Source of the DNA: JAIVHA01 sp965367295
GTDB lineage: Bacteria > Pseudomonadota > Gammaproteobacteria > DSM-19610
Assembly (NCBI GenBank): GCA_965367295.1
Contig: CBDUHN010000001.1
Span: forward strand, 140,729-204,728
Direction: 5' to 3'
Length of the DNA stretch: 64,000 bases
Shown piece by piece: positions 44,001 to 52,758 of this stretch. A program made the translations under genes and the position numbers. Within the stretch, counting starts at the first letter, position 1. Each line of letters opens with the position of its first letter. The notes below the pieces were generated by a model. It worked only from the letters and a program-made list of their open reading frames with translations, was not told the origin of the DNA and ran no database searches.

Positions 44001-46778
44001 TTACTGATTCAGTTCCTGTAACAACTGCCGCGACTGTTCCACCAGCGCATACTCCGTGTGTTCGGCGAGGAGATTGACCAGTTTCTGTGCTGCCGCCGCG
44101 CGCTGCCCTTCGTTCTTGAGCCACAGTGCATCCAGATATCGCGCATCAGGGCCACGGTGATTGCGGGTCAACAGGCCATCGATCAGCTCCCGAGCCTCCT
44201 TGCGCTTATCCTGCATCAGCAGCACGTGCACCAGCGTATCCATTATCAGCGGATTATCCGGCACCTCTTCCAACGCTCTCCGGGCATAGACTTCCGCCTG
44301 GGCGGCATCCTTGTTCATGAGTAGATAAGACAGATTGTTCAATGCCATCACCTGGCCAGGAGCCAGTTCGATGATTCTGCGATAGCGACTCACCGCCTCT
44401 TCTGTCTGGCCCTGCAACAGGGAGTAGTTCGCTCTCGCCAGCAGCAGGTGGATGTCATCAGGATGTTCACGAGCCCAGTCATCCAGAAGGGTTATTGCGG
44501 CTTTATGATCACCAGCGGCCCATTTCACTTTCGCCAGTTCGACCACCAGAGTGGTAGAAGGTGATTTTTTCATGGCCTCGGCATAGGCATGCGCCGCGCG
44601 CTCAGGCTGATTTCTCGCCATCGCCAGCGCTCCCTCCAGGACCTGGATTCGTAAATTATCGCTCACCTCTGCCTTGAGCTCTTGCAACAACTGCTCCACC
44701 TCGGCGAAACGCTTTTCCCGAATCAGCACATGCCCCCATTCCAGCCGCGCCTCGACATGCTTAGGCTCCAGTTCCAGGGCCCGTGTGAGTTGCTTTTTCA
44801 CACAAACATTGTCATTGGTCCGATCGCACACCAGCGCCAGCCAGTAATGCCCTTGCGCGCGCTCGGGCAGCACATCCACCAGACTGGTGAATTCCACCCT
44901 GGCACTGGACCAGTTCTGCAGTGCCAGGTAGCTCTCGCCCACCGCCGCCAACAGACCGGGAGCACGGGGGTGACGTTCGCGTTCCGGCAACAACAATGTC
45001 AGTGCACGCTCCGGCTCTCCCTTGCGTAAATAGTAACGGCCAAGCTCGACCTGAAAATCGATCTGTTCCGGATGGGCCTTGATTGCCCTGGTCAGGGTTT
45101 CCACCAACGCCTTTTCATTTCCCGCGCGGGATTCGAGCAGCGCCAGGTACTGCAGTGTAGAAGCATGATCCGGATGGGCCTCAAGGGTCTGCTCATAGTG
45201 TTTGCGCGCGGAATCGAAATCCCCCTCCTCCATATCCAGCACCGCCAGGCGATGGTTCGCCGCCGGATCACCCGGATCCAGGGCCAGAGCGGCTTCAAAG
45301 GAAGCGCGGGCCGAGGCCCGATCCCCGAGTCCGAGCTGCCCCATACCCTTGAGCACCAGGGGCAACGGGGCCTGGGGATGACGCCCCGCGAATTCTTCCG
45401 CCGCCGCTACCGCTTTCGCAAAGGCGCCTTTATGCAGGTGCGCCATCACCAGCACAATATCCGTCTGCACCAGGTCCGGTGACTCGGAAAGAAGCTTCTC
45501 CAGCAACTGCACCCCTTCGTCGTAGTCGCCCTTGATGAGCATCCCCAGTCCCAGCTGGGACTGCAGTTCCGGGGAATCAGGGTTCAATTCCACCAGCTTG
45601 TTCAAATGCACCAGGGCTTCATCGGTGCGACCCAGCCTGAGCAAGGCTGAAGCCAGCAGAGCCTGCGCCCGGATATTCCCGGGATCGCGCGCCACGATCG
45701 GTCCCACAAGTTGCACCGCGCTCGTGGCCTCGCCACCCTGCAGCCGTGCGGTTGCCAGCAGGATGCGGCCCGGAATGTAGTTGGGATTCTTGGCGAAACT
45801 GCGTGCCAGGTACATCTCGGCTTGCTGGGCATTACCGGCGCCCAGGTGGGCCACTCCGAGTTGCAACACGGCATCCCGGTAGTCCTCTGCCATGCCCAGG
45901 ACTTTTTCAAAGTGTCCCCGTGCGGTGTCATAGTGCTGCTCCTGGAGGTCCAGGATTCCCATGGCATACTCCACAGCCGGATGTTGGGCATTCAGTGTCT
46001 GCATGCGCGCAATATCCTCGCGCGCCTCGTCGAAACGACGCAAGCGGCTCAGTAATATTGCGCGCTTTTCCAGGTTTCCCATCTGGTCTCGATTCGCACC
46101 AAGTGCCTTGCCGTAATCATCGACCGCTTCTTCCAGGCGCCCCTGGTAATTGGCCACATCCCCACGCAGGCTCCAGGCGGCACTATCATGCTCATCCAGT
46201 TGCAAGGCCTCATCGAGCAGCTGCTCCGCACGGGAAAACTTCTGCCGCCCGGCGGCCACCAGCGCCTGCCCTACCAGGGGAGCCACCGATGTCGGGGAGA
46301 GCTTGCGGGCCTGATTGAATCGTTCTTCAGCTTCCTGGATCATGCCGCGCCGCATGAAGGTATCACCCTGGATTGCGAGAAGTTGCGCCTGCTGCTCATC
46401 GGGCACAGTGGGAGACCACTGGGCAGTGATGACCTCATCGTATTTGCGTTGTAGATACCAGGACCGTACCAGTTGCACCTGCACGGCATCCATGGGTACG
46501 CCCAGTTTAAGGGCGCGTTGCAGTTCCTTTTCAGCACTGGCTCCATCGTTGGCCTCAAGGTACAGACCACCCAGCATCATGCGCGCGTCGGAATTGTCGG
46601 GATTCTTCGCAATGGCATTCTTGAGCTCGAGCACCGCGGCCCGGCGATCCCCTTTCTCCAACTGTTCACGGGCACGGTAAACATACTCCGTGTCGCTGAC
46701 CGCCGGCCCCACATCGCAGGCCACCAGCCATGACGCCAACATTCCCACCAGTACCATCCCCAGTAATTGAGATTTCAT
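44001..46778 (-). CDS. prsT: PrsT-like giant TPR lipoprotein
   Basis: A 925-residue lipoprotein made almost wholly of tetratricopeptide repeats. The signal peptide ends in a lipobox (LVAC, Cys21), and the first repeat (YRAREQLEKGDRRAAVLELKNAIAKNP) matches the PEP-CTERM-system PrsT family. PrsT is a standard component of XrtA systems, presumably a scaffold for processing or export complexes at the outer membrane. It shares its layout with the larger-locus paralog at 49.9-52.7 kb, so the window encodes two. A weak sigma-54-like site lies just upstream (46805-46820). It is not in the same operon as prsK/prsR. Confidence 0.87.
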   Translation of the reverse strand: MKSQLLGMVLVGMLASWLVACDVGPAVSDTEYVYRAREQLEKGDRRAAVLELKNAIAKNPDNSDARMMLGGLYLEANDGASAEKELQRALKLGVPMDAVQVQLVRSWYLQRKYDEVITAQWSPTVPDEQQAQLLAIQGDTFMRRGMIQEAEERFNQARKLSPTSVAPLVGQALVAAGRQKFSRAEQLLDEALQLDEHDSAAWSLRGDVANYQGRLEEAVDDYGKALGANRDQMGNLEKRAILLSRLRRFDEAREDIARMQTLNAQHPAVEYAMGILDLQEQHYDTARGHFEKVLGMAEDYRDAVLQLGVAHLGAGNAQQAEMYLARSFAKNPNYIPGRILLATARLQGGEATSAVQLVGPIVARDPGNIRAQALLASALLRLGRTDEALVHLNKLVELNPDSPELQSQLGLGMLIKGDYDEGVQLLEKLLSESPDLVQTDIVLVMAHLHKGAFAKAVAAAEEFAGRHPQAPLPLVLKGMGQLGLGDRASARASFEAALALDPGDPAANHRLAVLDMEEGDFDSARKHYEQTLEAHPDHASTLQYLALLESRAGNEKALVETLTRAIKAHPEQIDFQVELGRYYLRKGEPERALTLLLPERERHPRAPGLLAAVGESYLALQNWSSARVEFTSLVDVLPERAQGHYWLALVCDRTNDNVCVKKQLTRALELEPKHVEARLEWGHVLIREKRFAEVEQLLQELKAEVSDNLRIQVLEGALAMARNQPERAAHAYAEAMKKSPSTTLVVELAKVKWAAGDHKAAITLLDDWAREHPDDIHLLLARANYSLLQGQTEEAVSRYRRIIELAPGQVMALNNLSYLLMNKDAAQAEVYARRALEEVPDNPLIMDTLVHVLLMQDKRKEARELIDGLLTRNHRGPDARYLDALWLKNEGQRAAAAQKLVNLLAEHTEYALVEQSRQLLQELNQ

Positions 46779-46804
46779 CTTCCTTTATATCCCCCAGATA
46801 AAAA

Positions 46805-46820
46805 TGCTACGGACCAACCA
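46805..46820 (-). promoter_or_regulatory. Weak sigma-54-like promoter candidate for the PrsT-like lipoprotein gene
   Basis: Read on the - strand: TGGTTGGTCCGTAGCA, with correct GG-N10-GC spacing and a -12 GCA, but a poor -24 interior. It lies about 30 bp before the ATG. Confidence 0.3.
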
Positions 46821-46925
46821 TTCGGATGGTTATACTTCCCAAACAAGCATGCGCAGTGATCGTTGATATATATCGCGCTTGTAACACCTGACATTCGTTC
46901 GTTGTTGTGCAGACCGCCATCCCCG

Positions 46926-47807
46926 TTACCGAAACACATCATTCCCCAGCCCACCCAGCTTGAAGAACACCCGCATATCATCCAGGTCACGCCGGAAACG
47001 GGGATGGATACCGGCCCGCATCTCCCGCAGCGCCGCGATTTTTGCCTCGGGCAGGGGTCTGTCAGCCGTTTTTACAGCCATCAGCAGCGGCACCTTGAAG
47101 GTACTACGCACCTCCACCCCGGCTGGCAGCCGCTCCCGCACCAATGTCTGGAAATCGGACAGCAGGAATGCTGCTCGCAGGGAACGCTCGTAATCCAGCA
47201 GCAACTGATGAGGGTCCCGATCTCGGTTCATATAGGCGAAAAATATAACCGATTTCAAAGATTTAAGCCTTGTGAAGTCCGCCAGGTAAAGCGCTCCTTC
47301 CGGGCTCAGTACCCGGCCGATTTCCGTGAAACACTGTTCCATATGTGCCAACGTCGGCAGATGGTGCAATGACACGGTGCTGATCACGCCATCCACAGAA
47401 TGATCAGCGAAATCATCGAGTTTGGTAATATCCCCCACCTGGAAGCGGACGTTTTTGATCCCCATTCGCTCCACATGGCTGCGTGCATGTTTGAGCATCT
47501 CTTCGGACATGTCGATGCCAGTGAATTCAATTTCAGGATTCAGGGCCGCGATCTGTACCAACTGGGTGGCAGGGCCACAGCCGAGATCAATCACATGCCG
47601 ACAGCCCTGTAACACCTGGGAGGCCCGGGCCGTGTGGAATAGATACGAGGCGGCCAGGGTACTATCATTTAGACCGGTTTCAGTGAAAGCGGACACCTGG
47701 TCGGCATCATTCATAATGGCATCCGGCTCCGGTTCACGGGGCAGGGTCCGGGCACTGAACAGCTCCCGCATGAAAGTAGGCGCCAGGGAGAGACGGGGTA
47801 AATCCAA
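46926..47807 (-). CDS. Class I SAM-dependent methyltransferase
   Basis: A 293-residue Rossmann-fold methyltransferase. Motif I is VIDLGCGPA (72-80), followed by TGIDMSEEML (acidic residue for the ribose), RFQVGDITKLDDF and the ISTVSLHHLPTLAHME motif. The start is TTG at 47807: a full AAGGAGG lies 8 bases upstream and no nearby in-frame ATG has one. Neighbours on both sides are PEP-CTERM-system genes, but the gene is transcribed away from the PEP-CTERM gene, so its link to the system is not certain. The substrate cannot be told from the sequence. The N-terminal 30 residues precede the conserved domain. Confidence 0.8.
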   Translation of the reverse strand: MDLPRLSLAPTFMRELFSARTLPREPEPDAIMNDADQVSAFTETGLNDSTLAASYLFHTARASQVLQGCRHVIDLGCGPATQLVQIAALNPEIEFTGIDMSEEMLKHARSHVERMGIKNVRFQVGDITKLDDFADHSVDGVISTVSLHHLPTLAHMEQCFTEIGRVLSPEGALYLADFTRLKSLKSVIFFAYMNRDRDPHQLLLDYERSLRAAFLLSDFQTLVRERLPAGVEVRSTFKVPLLMAVKTADRPLPEAKIAALREMRAGIHPRFRRDLDDMRVFFKLGGLGNDVFR

Positions 47808-47815
47808 TGTAGTGA

Positions 47816-47822
47816 CCTCCTT
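47816..47822 (-). promoter_or_regulatory. Shine-Dalgarno AAGGAGG deciding a TTG start
   Basis: A complete AAGGAGG eight bases before the TTG at 47807 supports this rare start for the methyltransferase gene. Confidence 0.75.
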
Positions 47823-47914
47823 GAATCGTGTATCGGCTAAGCCTATAGGAACAGGTACGATTGTCCAGCGCAGTAAAATCGCCAGGATCTAACCGGGACA
47901 AGACCCAAAACGCA

Positions 47915-47931
47915 TGTCAGCATATTTTACA
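47915..47931. promoter_or_regulatory. Candidate upstream activator site (TGT-N11-ACA) for a PEP-CTERM gene
   Basis: TGTCAGCATATTTTACA. The ATGTCA and CATATTTTA blocks also occur in the same order upstream of the second PEP-CTERM gene (59839-59855), differing by one-base shifts. The centre is about 85 bp upstream of the -24 box, a usual position for sigma-54 activators. PrsR is the obvious candidate protein. Confidence 0.5.
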
Positions 47932-48005
47932 ACCAGCCTTTCCGGGCCCGCTCTCATTCCATGATTTTTCATTATTTATATTTAAATACAATTAGTTGAA
48001 TATTT

Positions 48006-48021
48006 TGGCATGGAGGCTGCA
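48006..48021 (+). promoter_or_regulatory. Sigma-54 (-24/-12) promoter of the PEP-CTERM gene at 48127
   Basis: TGGCATGGAGGCTGCA matches TGGCACG-N4-TTGCA at nearly every conserved position, with GG and GC ten bases apart. It is about 105 bp before the ATG. Confidence 0.8.
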
Positions 48022-48126
48022 TACTAATAATCCCAGAAGTTAATATCCGGATTATTTAGCACGTAACAGACTCGCCGGGTTGAAATCATCAATTCTGGTC
48101 ATTTGGGAAATTTAGGGAGATCTACA

Positions 48127-48993
48127 ATGAAAAAATCACTGCTGGCAGCAGCATTACTGACGGTAGGGGGAAGTGCCTCAGCAGCTCCTTTCTACCTGGA
48201 TATCGGCACCAACTTTGATGCCCCGGCAACCGCCCCCGCCATGGACAAGGTCTGCGATACCTGCACCTCCATGAAGGACGAGTTCCTGTTCACCTACGAT
48301 TCCACCACCACCATCAACGACACCAATGGCAGCCTCTCCATTGATGCTGGCGACCTGCTGACCACCGATGGCGGTCTGAGTGTAGGCGGTCTGGGCACCA
48401 ACCAGATCACCGGCTTCCTGCCCAATGAAACCTTCGGCAATGACAGCAACAACGGCTACGGCGGCAGCAACTGGCTGATCAGCTTCTCCATCAGCGGCCT
48501 GGCTGGCGTAGTAAACGGCGTTTCCGGCACCGGCGTACCCCTGTTCAGCTATGGCCCGGGTCTGCTCGAACTGTTCGTGACCAACGATGGCGTCACCTTC
48601 AACAACTTCATGGACATCGCGGTCACCGGCGGCGGCGCCACCGGCGTGAGCACCATCCTCACCGGCAAGGCCGATTTCACCAATGTGGATGCCGGCTTCA
48701 ACGACCTGTTCCATTCCGGTGAATACAGCTGCCTGGGTAGCGACAGCTTCATCGACATCTGGACCAACTGCGGTGAAGGCGCAGGTGAAATGCTGGCCAT
48801 CAATTTCTTCGCCAGCTTCGACACCAACATCTTCGTAAGCGACTTCGCTTTCGATGGTATCGACACCTTCACGCTGACCTCCAACCACGATGGCAGCGGT
48901 ACCTTCTCCGTGCCGGAGCCGAGCACCCTCGCTCTGCTGGGTGGATCGATGCTGCTGCTGGGTGGCATGAAGCGCCGTAGCAAGAAAGCCTGA
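48127..48993 (+). CDS. PEP-CTERM sorting-signal protein (cysteine-containing)
   Basis: A 288-residue exported protein and likely exosortase A substrate. An N-terminal signal peptide (MKKSLLAAALLTVGGSASA) is followed by a Gly/Asn/Thr-rich beta-type body with two Cys pairs (VCDTCTSM near residue 40; SCLG and TNCGEG around 203-218), which could form disulfides. The C-terminus is a textbook PEP-CTERM signal (262-288): VPEPSTLALLGG, a hydrophobic helix, then basic KRRSKKA. The body matches no domain I recognise. The ATG at 48127 is preceded by AGGGAG. A strong sigma-54 promoter match lies at 48006-48021, and a hairpin terminator follows at 49020-49048. Confidence 0.94.
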   Translation: MKKSLLAAALLTVGGSASAAPFYLDIGTNFDAPATAPAMDKVCDTCTSMKDEFLFTYDSTTTINDTNGSLSIDAGDLLTTDGGLSVGGLGTNQITGFLPNETFGNDSNNGYGGSNWLISFSISGLAGVVNGVSGTGVPLFSYGPGLLELFVTNDGVTFNNFMDIAVTGGGATGVSTILTGKADFTNVDAGFNDLFHSGEYSCLGSDSFIDIWTNCGEGAGEMLAINFFASFDTNIFVSDFAFDGIDTFTLTSNHDGSGTFSVPEPSTLALLGGSMLLLGGMKRRSKKA

Positions 48994-49019
48994 TCACAGG
49001 CTGACATAGGCACTACCAA

Positions 49020-49048
49020 AACGGGCACCGCGAGGTGCCCGTTTTTTT
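49020..49048 (+). terminator. Intrinsic terminator after the PEP-CTERM gene
   Basis: A 9-bp perfect GC-rich stem (ACGGGCACC / GGTGCCCGT) with a GCGA tetraloop followed by a run of T. A shorter T-run on the other strand may also let it stop the convergent ThiF-like transcript. Confidence 0.92.
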
Positions 49049-49054
49049 GTCCGT

Positions 49055-49918
49055 CTATTTTGTGTGCGCCAGCAGGTATTTCACGTAGCGGAACATGAAA
49101 CGCTGCAGTGGATTGCGGTTGCCAAAGGGTCGCCAGGTCTTGATGAGGCGGTTACGATAGGCGTCGAAATGCAATCCCCAGGGCGCCGCAATCACGTCGC
49201 CCCGCCCAAGCAAAATCTTCAATACATTGGTACAGGCCACACCGGCGGCAATCTCGATCCCCATGGCGGTGGATGGCACCTTTTTCTGCAGGAAATTGAC
49301 CGAACTGCGATCCACCAGGTATTTTCGCTGTTGCACCGAGGGCGACACACCGATCACAAACTTGATGATCTGGTCCTCGAAGGAATAGCCATCCAGGCAG
49401 AAGTACTCCTCAAAACTCATCTTCCCCGGCATGAACACCAGAAAAGCGGTACCCATGCCCATCGGCGCCGCGGTGATGGTGGGAATCCCTTTCTCATAGC
49501 AGCGGGCAAACACCGCGCGACGGATCTCCAGGGCAAAGATATCCAGGCTATCGACATAGATGTCCACACCGTCCAGGAAATCATCGAGATTCTCCAGGGT
49601 GATCCCCCCTTTGAAGGCTCTGATATCCAGGTCGGGATTAATTTCCCGGATCACCTCCTCCATTACATCCACTTTGGGCTTTCCCCAACTGGACATGGAG
49701 GCGCCGTATTGCCGATTGAAATTGGGTAAATCAAAATCATCCAGATCGGCGATATTGAAGGCACCGATACCCAACCGGGACAGGACAATCAGATGGCTGC
49801 CCCCAACCCCTCCCAGACCACCAATGGCGACCCGCTTATGACGCAGGCTCTCCTGTTCGGCCGTCGTTACCCAGCCGATATTCCTGGAAAATGCCTGGTC
49901 ATAGTCAAAGCGGTTCAT
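49055..49918 (-). CDS. ThiF/MoeB/E1-like adenylyltransferase
   Basis: A 287-residue protein with the E1-like nucleotide-binding fold. The glycine motif is AIGGLGGVGGSH (31-42), followed by ADLDDFDLPNFNRQ, which holds the acidic ribose ligand and the Arg finger (R69). Later are the WGKPKVDVM block and the ITAAPMGMG segment. ThiF-family enzymes adenylate the C-terminus of a ubiquitin-like or small sulfur-carrier protein. The zinc-binding CxxC pairs of ThiF/MoeB are missing. Its start (ATG 49918) overlaps the stop of the prsT-like gene by 4 nt, so it is translated with that gene. No small carrier protein (ThiS/MoaD-like) is visible nearby. Function here is unknown. Confidence 0.82.
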   Translation of the reverse strand: MNRFDYDQAFSRNIGWVTTAEQESLRHKRVAIGGLGGVGGSHLIVLSRLGIGAFNIADLDDFDLPNFNRQYGASMSSWGKPKVDVMEEVIREINPDLDIRAFKGGITLENLDDFLDGVDIYVDSLDIFALEIRRAVFARCYEKGIPTITAAPMGMGTAFLVFMPGKMSFEEYFCLDGYSFEDQIIKFVIGVSPSVQQRKYLVDRSSVNFLQKKVPSTAMGIEIAAGVACTNVLKILLGRGDVIAAPWGLHFDAYRNRLIKTWRPFGNRNPLQRFMFRYVKYLLAHTK

Positions 49919-52695
49919 CTCTGAGCCTCTTCCTGAAGAGCTTCGTACAGGGCCTTGGCCGCCGGGCGTTCTTCAAACTCCTGAGTGGAGCGCAGTGCTT
50001 GTCCCAGTTCGAGCCTGGCTTCCCGGTCGCGTCCGACCTTGTGCAATGCCACCGCCGTATGATAGCGGATCTGCACGAGATGAGGCGCCTTGACCAGGGC
50101 GTCCTGCAGATACGGAAGTCCCTTGGCAACCTGGCCATTCTGTACCAACACCCAACCATAGGTATCCAGCACCTCCGGTTTCTCAGGGCTGGCCTGGTAG
50201 GCCCTTTTTGCATAGCCCACCGCCAGCGCAGGCTTCTCATCCAGATAAATCCATGCCAGATTATTGAGCGCAATGACATGATCAGGGGCAACAGCCAGGA
50301 TTTTTTCATAATGCCTGGTCGCGGCCTGATTATTATCCTTGCCCTGCAAGCTCATCGCGGCAAGTAGATGCACCATGGCATCGTCAGGGTTGTCTTTCAG
50401 CCAGTCATCCAGCAGCGCACTCGCGCGTTGCTCCTGGCTGGCCTGCACCATAAGGGCGTGATATCGCAACAGTCGTTGCTGGGAGCGTTCTCGTTCATAG
50501 GCCAGCCGCGCCTGCTCTGCCGCAGGGGAAAATTCAGCTTTGGCAGCCAGAATTTCGCCAGCCAGGGCATAACCCCAGGGTTGATCGGCATACTGCTTAC
50601 TCAGTTGCTCTGCGTAGTGAGTGGCTTCGTCGTAGTTCTTTTCAAGCAGGTGGATGCTACCAAGGCTATACATGGCACCGGCATGCCCCTCATCCAGAGC
50701 CAGGACCTTTTTGAGAGCGGTCCTGGCCAAGGACGTTTCGTTATTTTTCATAGCTGCGGATGCAAGTAGATACTGAGCTTCGGGATTATCCGGCAACAAT
50801 TCCACCAGGCGCCGCATGGTCGATACTGCAGCTGCACTGGAATCCGATGCCATCTGGGCAAGTCCCAATGTCCGTAAGGCATCCGGATGATCTGGTCGCT
50901 GCGCGACGAGCTCTCGCGCCACGTCGAGCGCCTTCAACGGCATGTTGGATTTGAGGTAATAGTCACCCAATAACACCCCCGCCTTCACTGTTTCCGGGTG
51001 TGCTTTGCGGGCCATATCCAGCCATGTCACCATCTGCCCAAGATCACCTTCTGAGCGGGCCAGTTCCGCCATACCGAACATGGCATCAAGGTTATTTTTG
51101 TCCTGCCCCAGAATATCCTGATAACGGGAACGGGCCTTCTCGGGGTGACCATCCACAATATCCATGCGCGCCAGATTAGATGCTGCAGGATAAAAATCCG
51201 GCTTGATTTGCAACGCACGCTCGAAGGACATACGTGCTTTTTCCGGTTCGGATTTTTGCAGATAAGCAGTTCCCAGCAGGTTATGGGGTACCGCATTGTC
51301 CGGCAGTTTTTCCACCAGGTTGGTCGCACTTGTGACAGCCTTGTCAAAATCGTGATTCTTCAGGTGAGTGAGTACCAGCATCACATCCGCCTGGAGCAGT
51401 CCCTGACCAAGGTCCACTGCCTGCTGCAAATCATCAGCCGCCTGCCTGCTATTACCCGCCATCAGATGTCCCACCGCCAGCTGAGTCTGGATGGCGGCTT
51501 CGTCCGGGGCCAGTTCGGCTGCGCGTTGCAAATACTCAATCCCCTTATCAGCGTCCGAACGGTTGAAATACGCGCTACCCAGCAGCCCCATGAGCTGGGC
51601 ATCTTCCGGGGCCACTGCGACCGCCGATTCGAGCACAGTAATCGCAGCATCGGTCTGCCGGGTTCGGATCAGACTGGCTGCATAGAGTTTGATCGCGGGA
51701 ATATTTTCCGGAAACTTACGTGCATACGCTTCCAGATAAGAGACACTCTGGTTGTACTGTCCCATCCGGTAATAAACGGTCCCAAGCAGCAACTGCGCCT
51801 GCGCATGATCCGGTAATACACCAAGTGTAAGTTGCAATGCCTCCTCCGCTTCTTTCAGCTTACCTTGTTGAAACCGGGCGAGCGCTTTCAGATAATTTGC
51901 GAGCGGATGTTTTGGCGAACGCTGCAGTACATACTCAATGTCCTGATTCGCAAGATCATATTTACCACCGGTGGCATAGACCGTAGCCCGTCCCAGGCGA
52001 GCGGGGAGATAATTCGGGCGCAGGGATAACGCGCGTTCAAAACGGTCCAGTGCGGCCTCAGGTTCTCCTTTCAGGCGTTTCAGTTCGGCCCCAAGCACCC
52101 ATGCCTCTACATTCTCGTTCTCCAACTCCAATGCGCGCTGCACCCGTTCTTCGGCTCCCTCCGGGTTACCCTGGACAAACAAAAGCCGTGCCTGTCCGAT
52201 CAGGGTATCCACATGGCGCGGGTTAGCCGTCAATGCATCGGCAAAACGCGCCTCGGCATCCGCAAGATCACCTTGCTGGAACAACGCCTTCCCATGAAGA
52301 TAATAAAGTTCCGCCTGTGCTTCCTTGCTGCCTTCCCCATCGAGTGGGATCTCTTGCAAAACCTTATTCGGCTTTCCCTGCAGGAGCCACGCATGGCCAA
52401 GCAATGGCATTATTGCTGATTTCCCGGCACCAAGTGACAGAGCAGTCTCCAGCTCCTTTTCCGCCAGCACGCCATCTCCCTGTTCCAGATAAGTGCGTGC
52501 CAGCAGGGTTCTCGCCGCCCTGCTTTCGGGTTGGCGCTGCAACAGGTTTTTCAGCTGGATAATGGCAGCAGCGAAGTCTCTCTCGGCAAAATAGGCCTGC
52601 GCGTCGCGCAGGTAATCTTCGTCGATAGTGGCATATACGGGGCTGCATATTGCGCAGGTTATACCAACCAGTAACAAGCGAACGAATCTGTTCAT
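49915..52695 (-). CDS. prsT: PrsT-like giant TPR protein
   Basis: A 926-residue exported TPR protein that sits beside prsR and prsK, the usual place for PrsT. The N-terminal signal (MNRFVRLLLVGITCAICSPVYA) precedes repeats such as YLRDAQAYFAERDFAAAIIQLKNLLQRQP, with 20 or more predicted TPR units over the whole length. Unlike the paralog at 44 kb, it shows a plain signal-peptidase-I site rather than a clear lipobox, although Cys14 and Cys17 are present. It may scaffold processing or export of PEP-CTERM proteins in the periplasm. It is in one transcript with the ThiF-like gene, whose start overlaps its stop. Confidence 0.85.
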   Translation of the reverse strand: MNRFVRLLLVGITCAICSPVYATIDEDYLRDAQAYFAERDFAAAIIQLKNLLQRQPESRAARTLLARTYLEQGDGVLAEKELETALSLGAGKSAIMPLLGHAWLLQGKPNKVLQEIPLDGEGSKEAQAELYYLHGKALFQQGDLADAEARFADALTANPRHVDTLIGQARLLFVQGNPEGAEERVQRALELENENVEAWVLGAELKRLKGEPEAALDRFERALSLRPNYLPARLGRATVYATGGKYDLANQDIEYVLQRSPKHPLANYLKALARFQQGKLKEAEEALQLTLGVLPDHAQAQLLLGTVYYRMGQYNQSVSYLEAYARKFPENIPAIKLYAASLIRTRQTDAAITVLESAVAVAPEDAQLMGLLGSAYFNRSDADKGIEYLQRAAELAPDEAAIQTQLAVGHLMAGNSRQAADDLQQAVDLGQGLLQADVMLVLTHLKNHDFDKAVTSATNLVEKLPDNAVPHNLLGTAYLQKSEPEKARMSFERALQIKPDFYPAASNLARMDIVDGHPEKARSRYQDILGQDKNNLDAMFGMAELARSEGDLGQMVTWLDMARKAHPETVKAGVLLGDYYLKSNMPLKALDVARELVAQRPDHPDALRTLGLAQMASDSSAAAVSTMRRLVELLPDNPEAQYLLASAAMKNNETSLARTALKKVLALDEGHAGAMYSLGSIHLLEKNYDEATHYAEQLSKQYADQPWGYALAGEILAAKAEFSPAAEQARLAYERERSQQRLLRYHALMVQASQEQRASALLDDWLKDNPDDAMVHLLAAMSLQGKDNNQAATRHYEKILAVAPDHVIALNNLAWIYLDEKPALAVGYAKRAYQASPEKPEVLDTYGWVLVQNGQVAKGLPYLQDALVKAPHLVQIRYHTAVALHKVGRDREARLELGQALRSTQEFEERPAAKALYEALQEEAQR

Positions 52696-52758
52696 GACTT
52701 CACCTTTCTGATTGTAATAAAAGTCCTGGACGAGACTTTTGCTCAGGCATCGAGTGGA

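Larger units (their letters stand above)
47808..48126. promoter_or_regulatory. 319-bp divergent intergenic region with the promoter of the PEP-CTERM gene
   Basis: No gene is seen. It holds, left to right, the AAGGAGG of the methyltransferase, a TGT-N11-ACA element shared with the other PEP-CTERM gene (47915-47931), an AT-rich stretch (about 47960-48005) and a sigma-54 promoter (48006-48021). The 5' leader would be about 95 nt. Confidence 0.7.
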
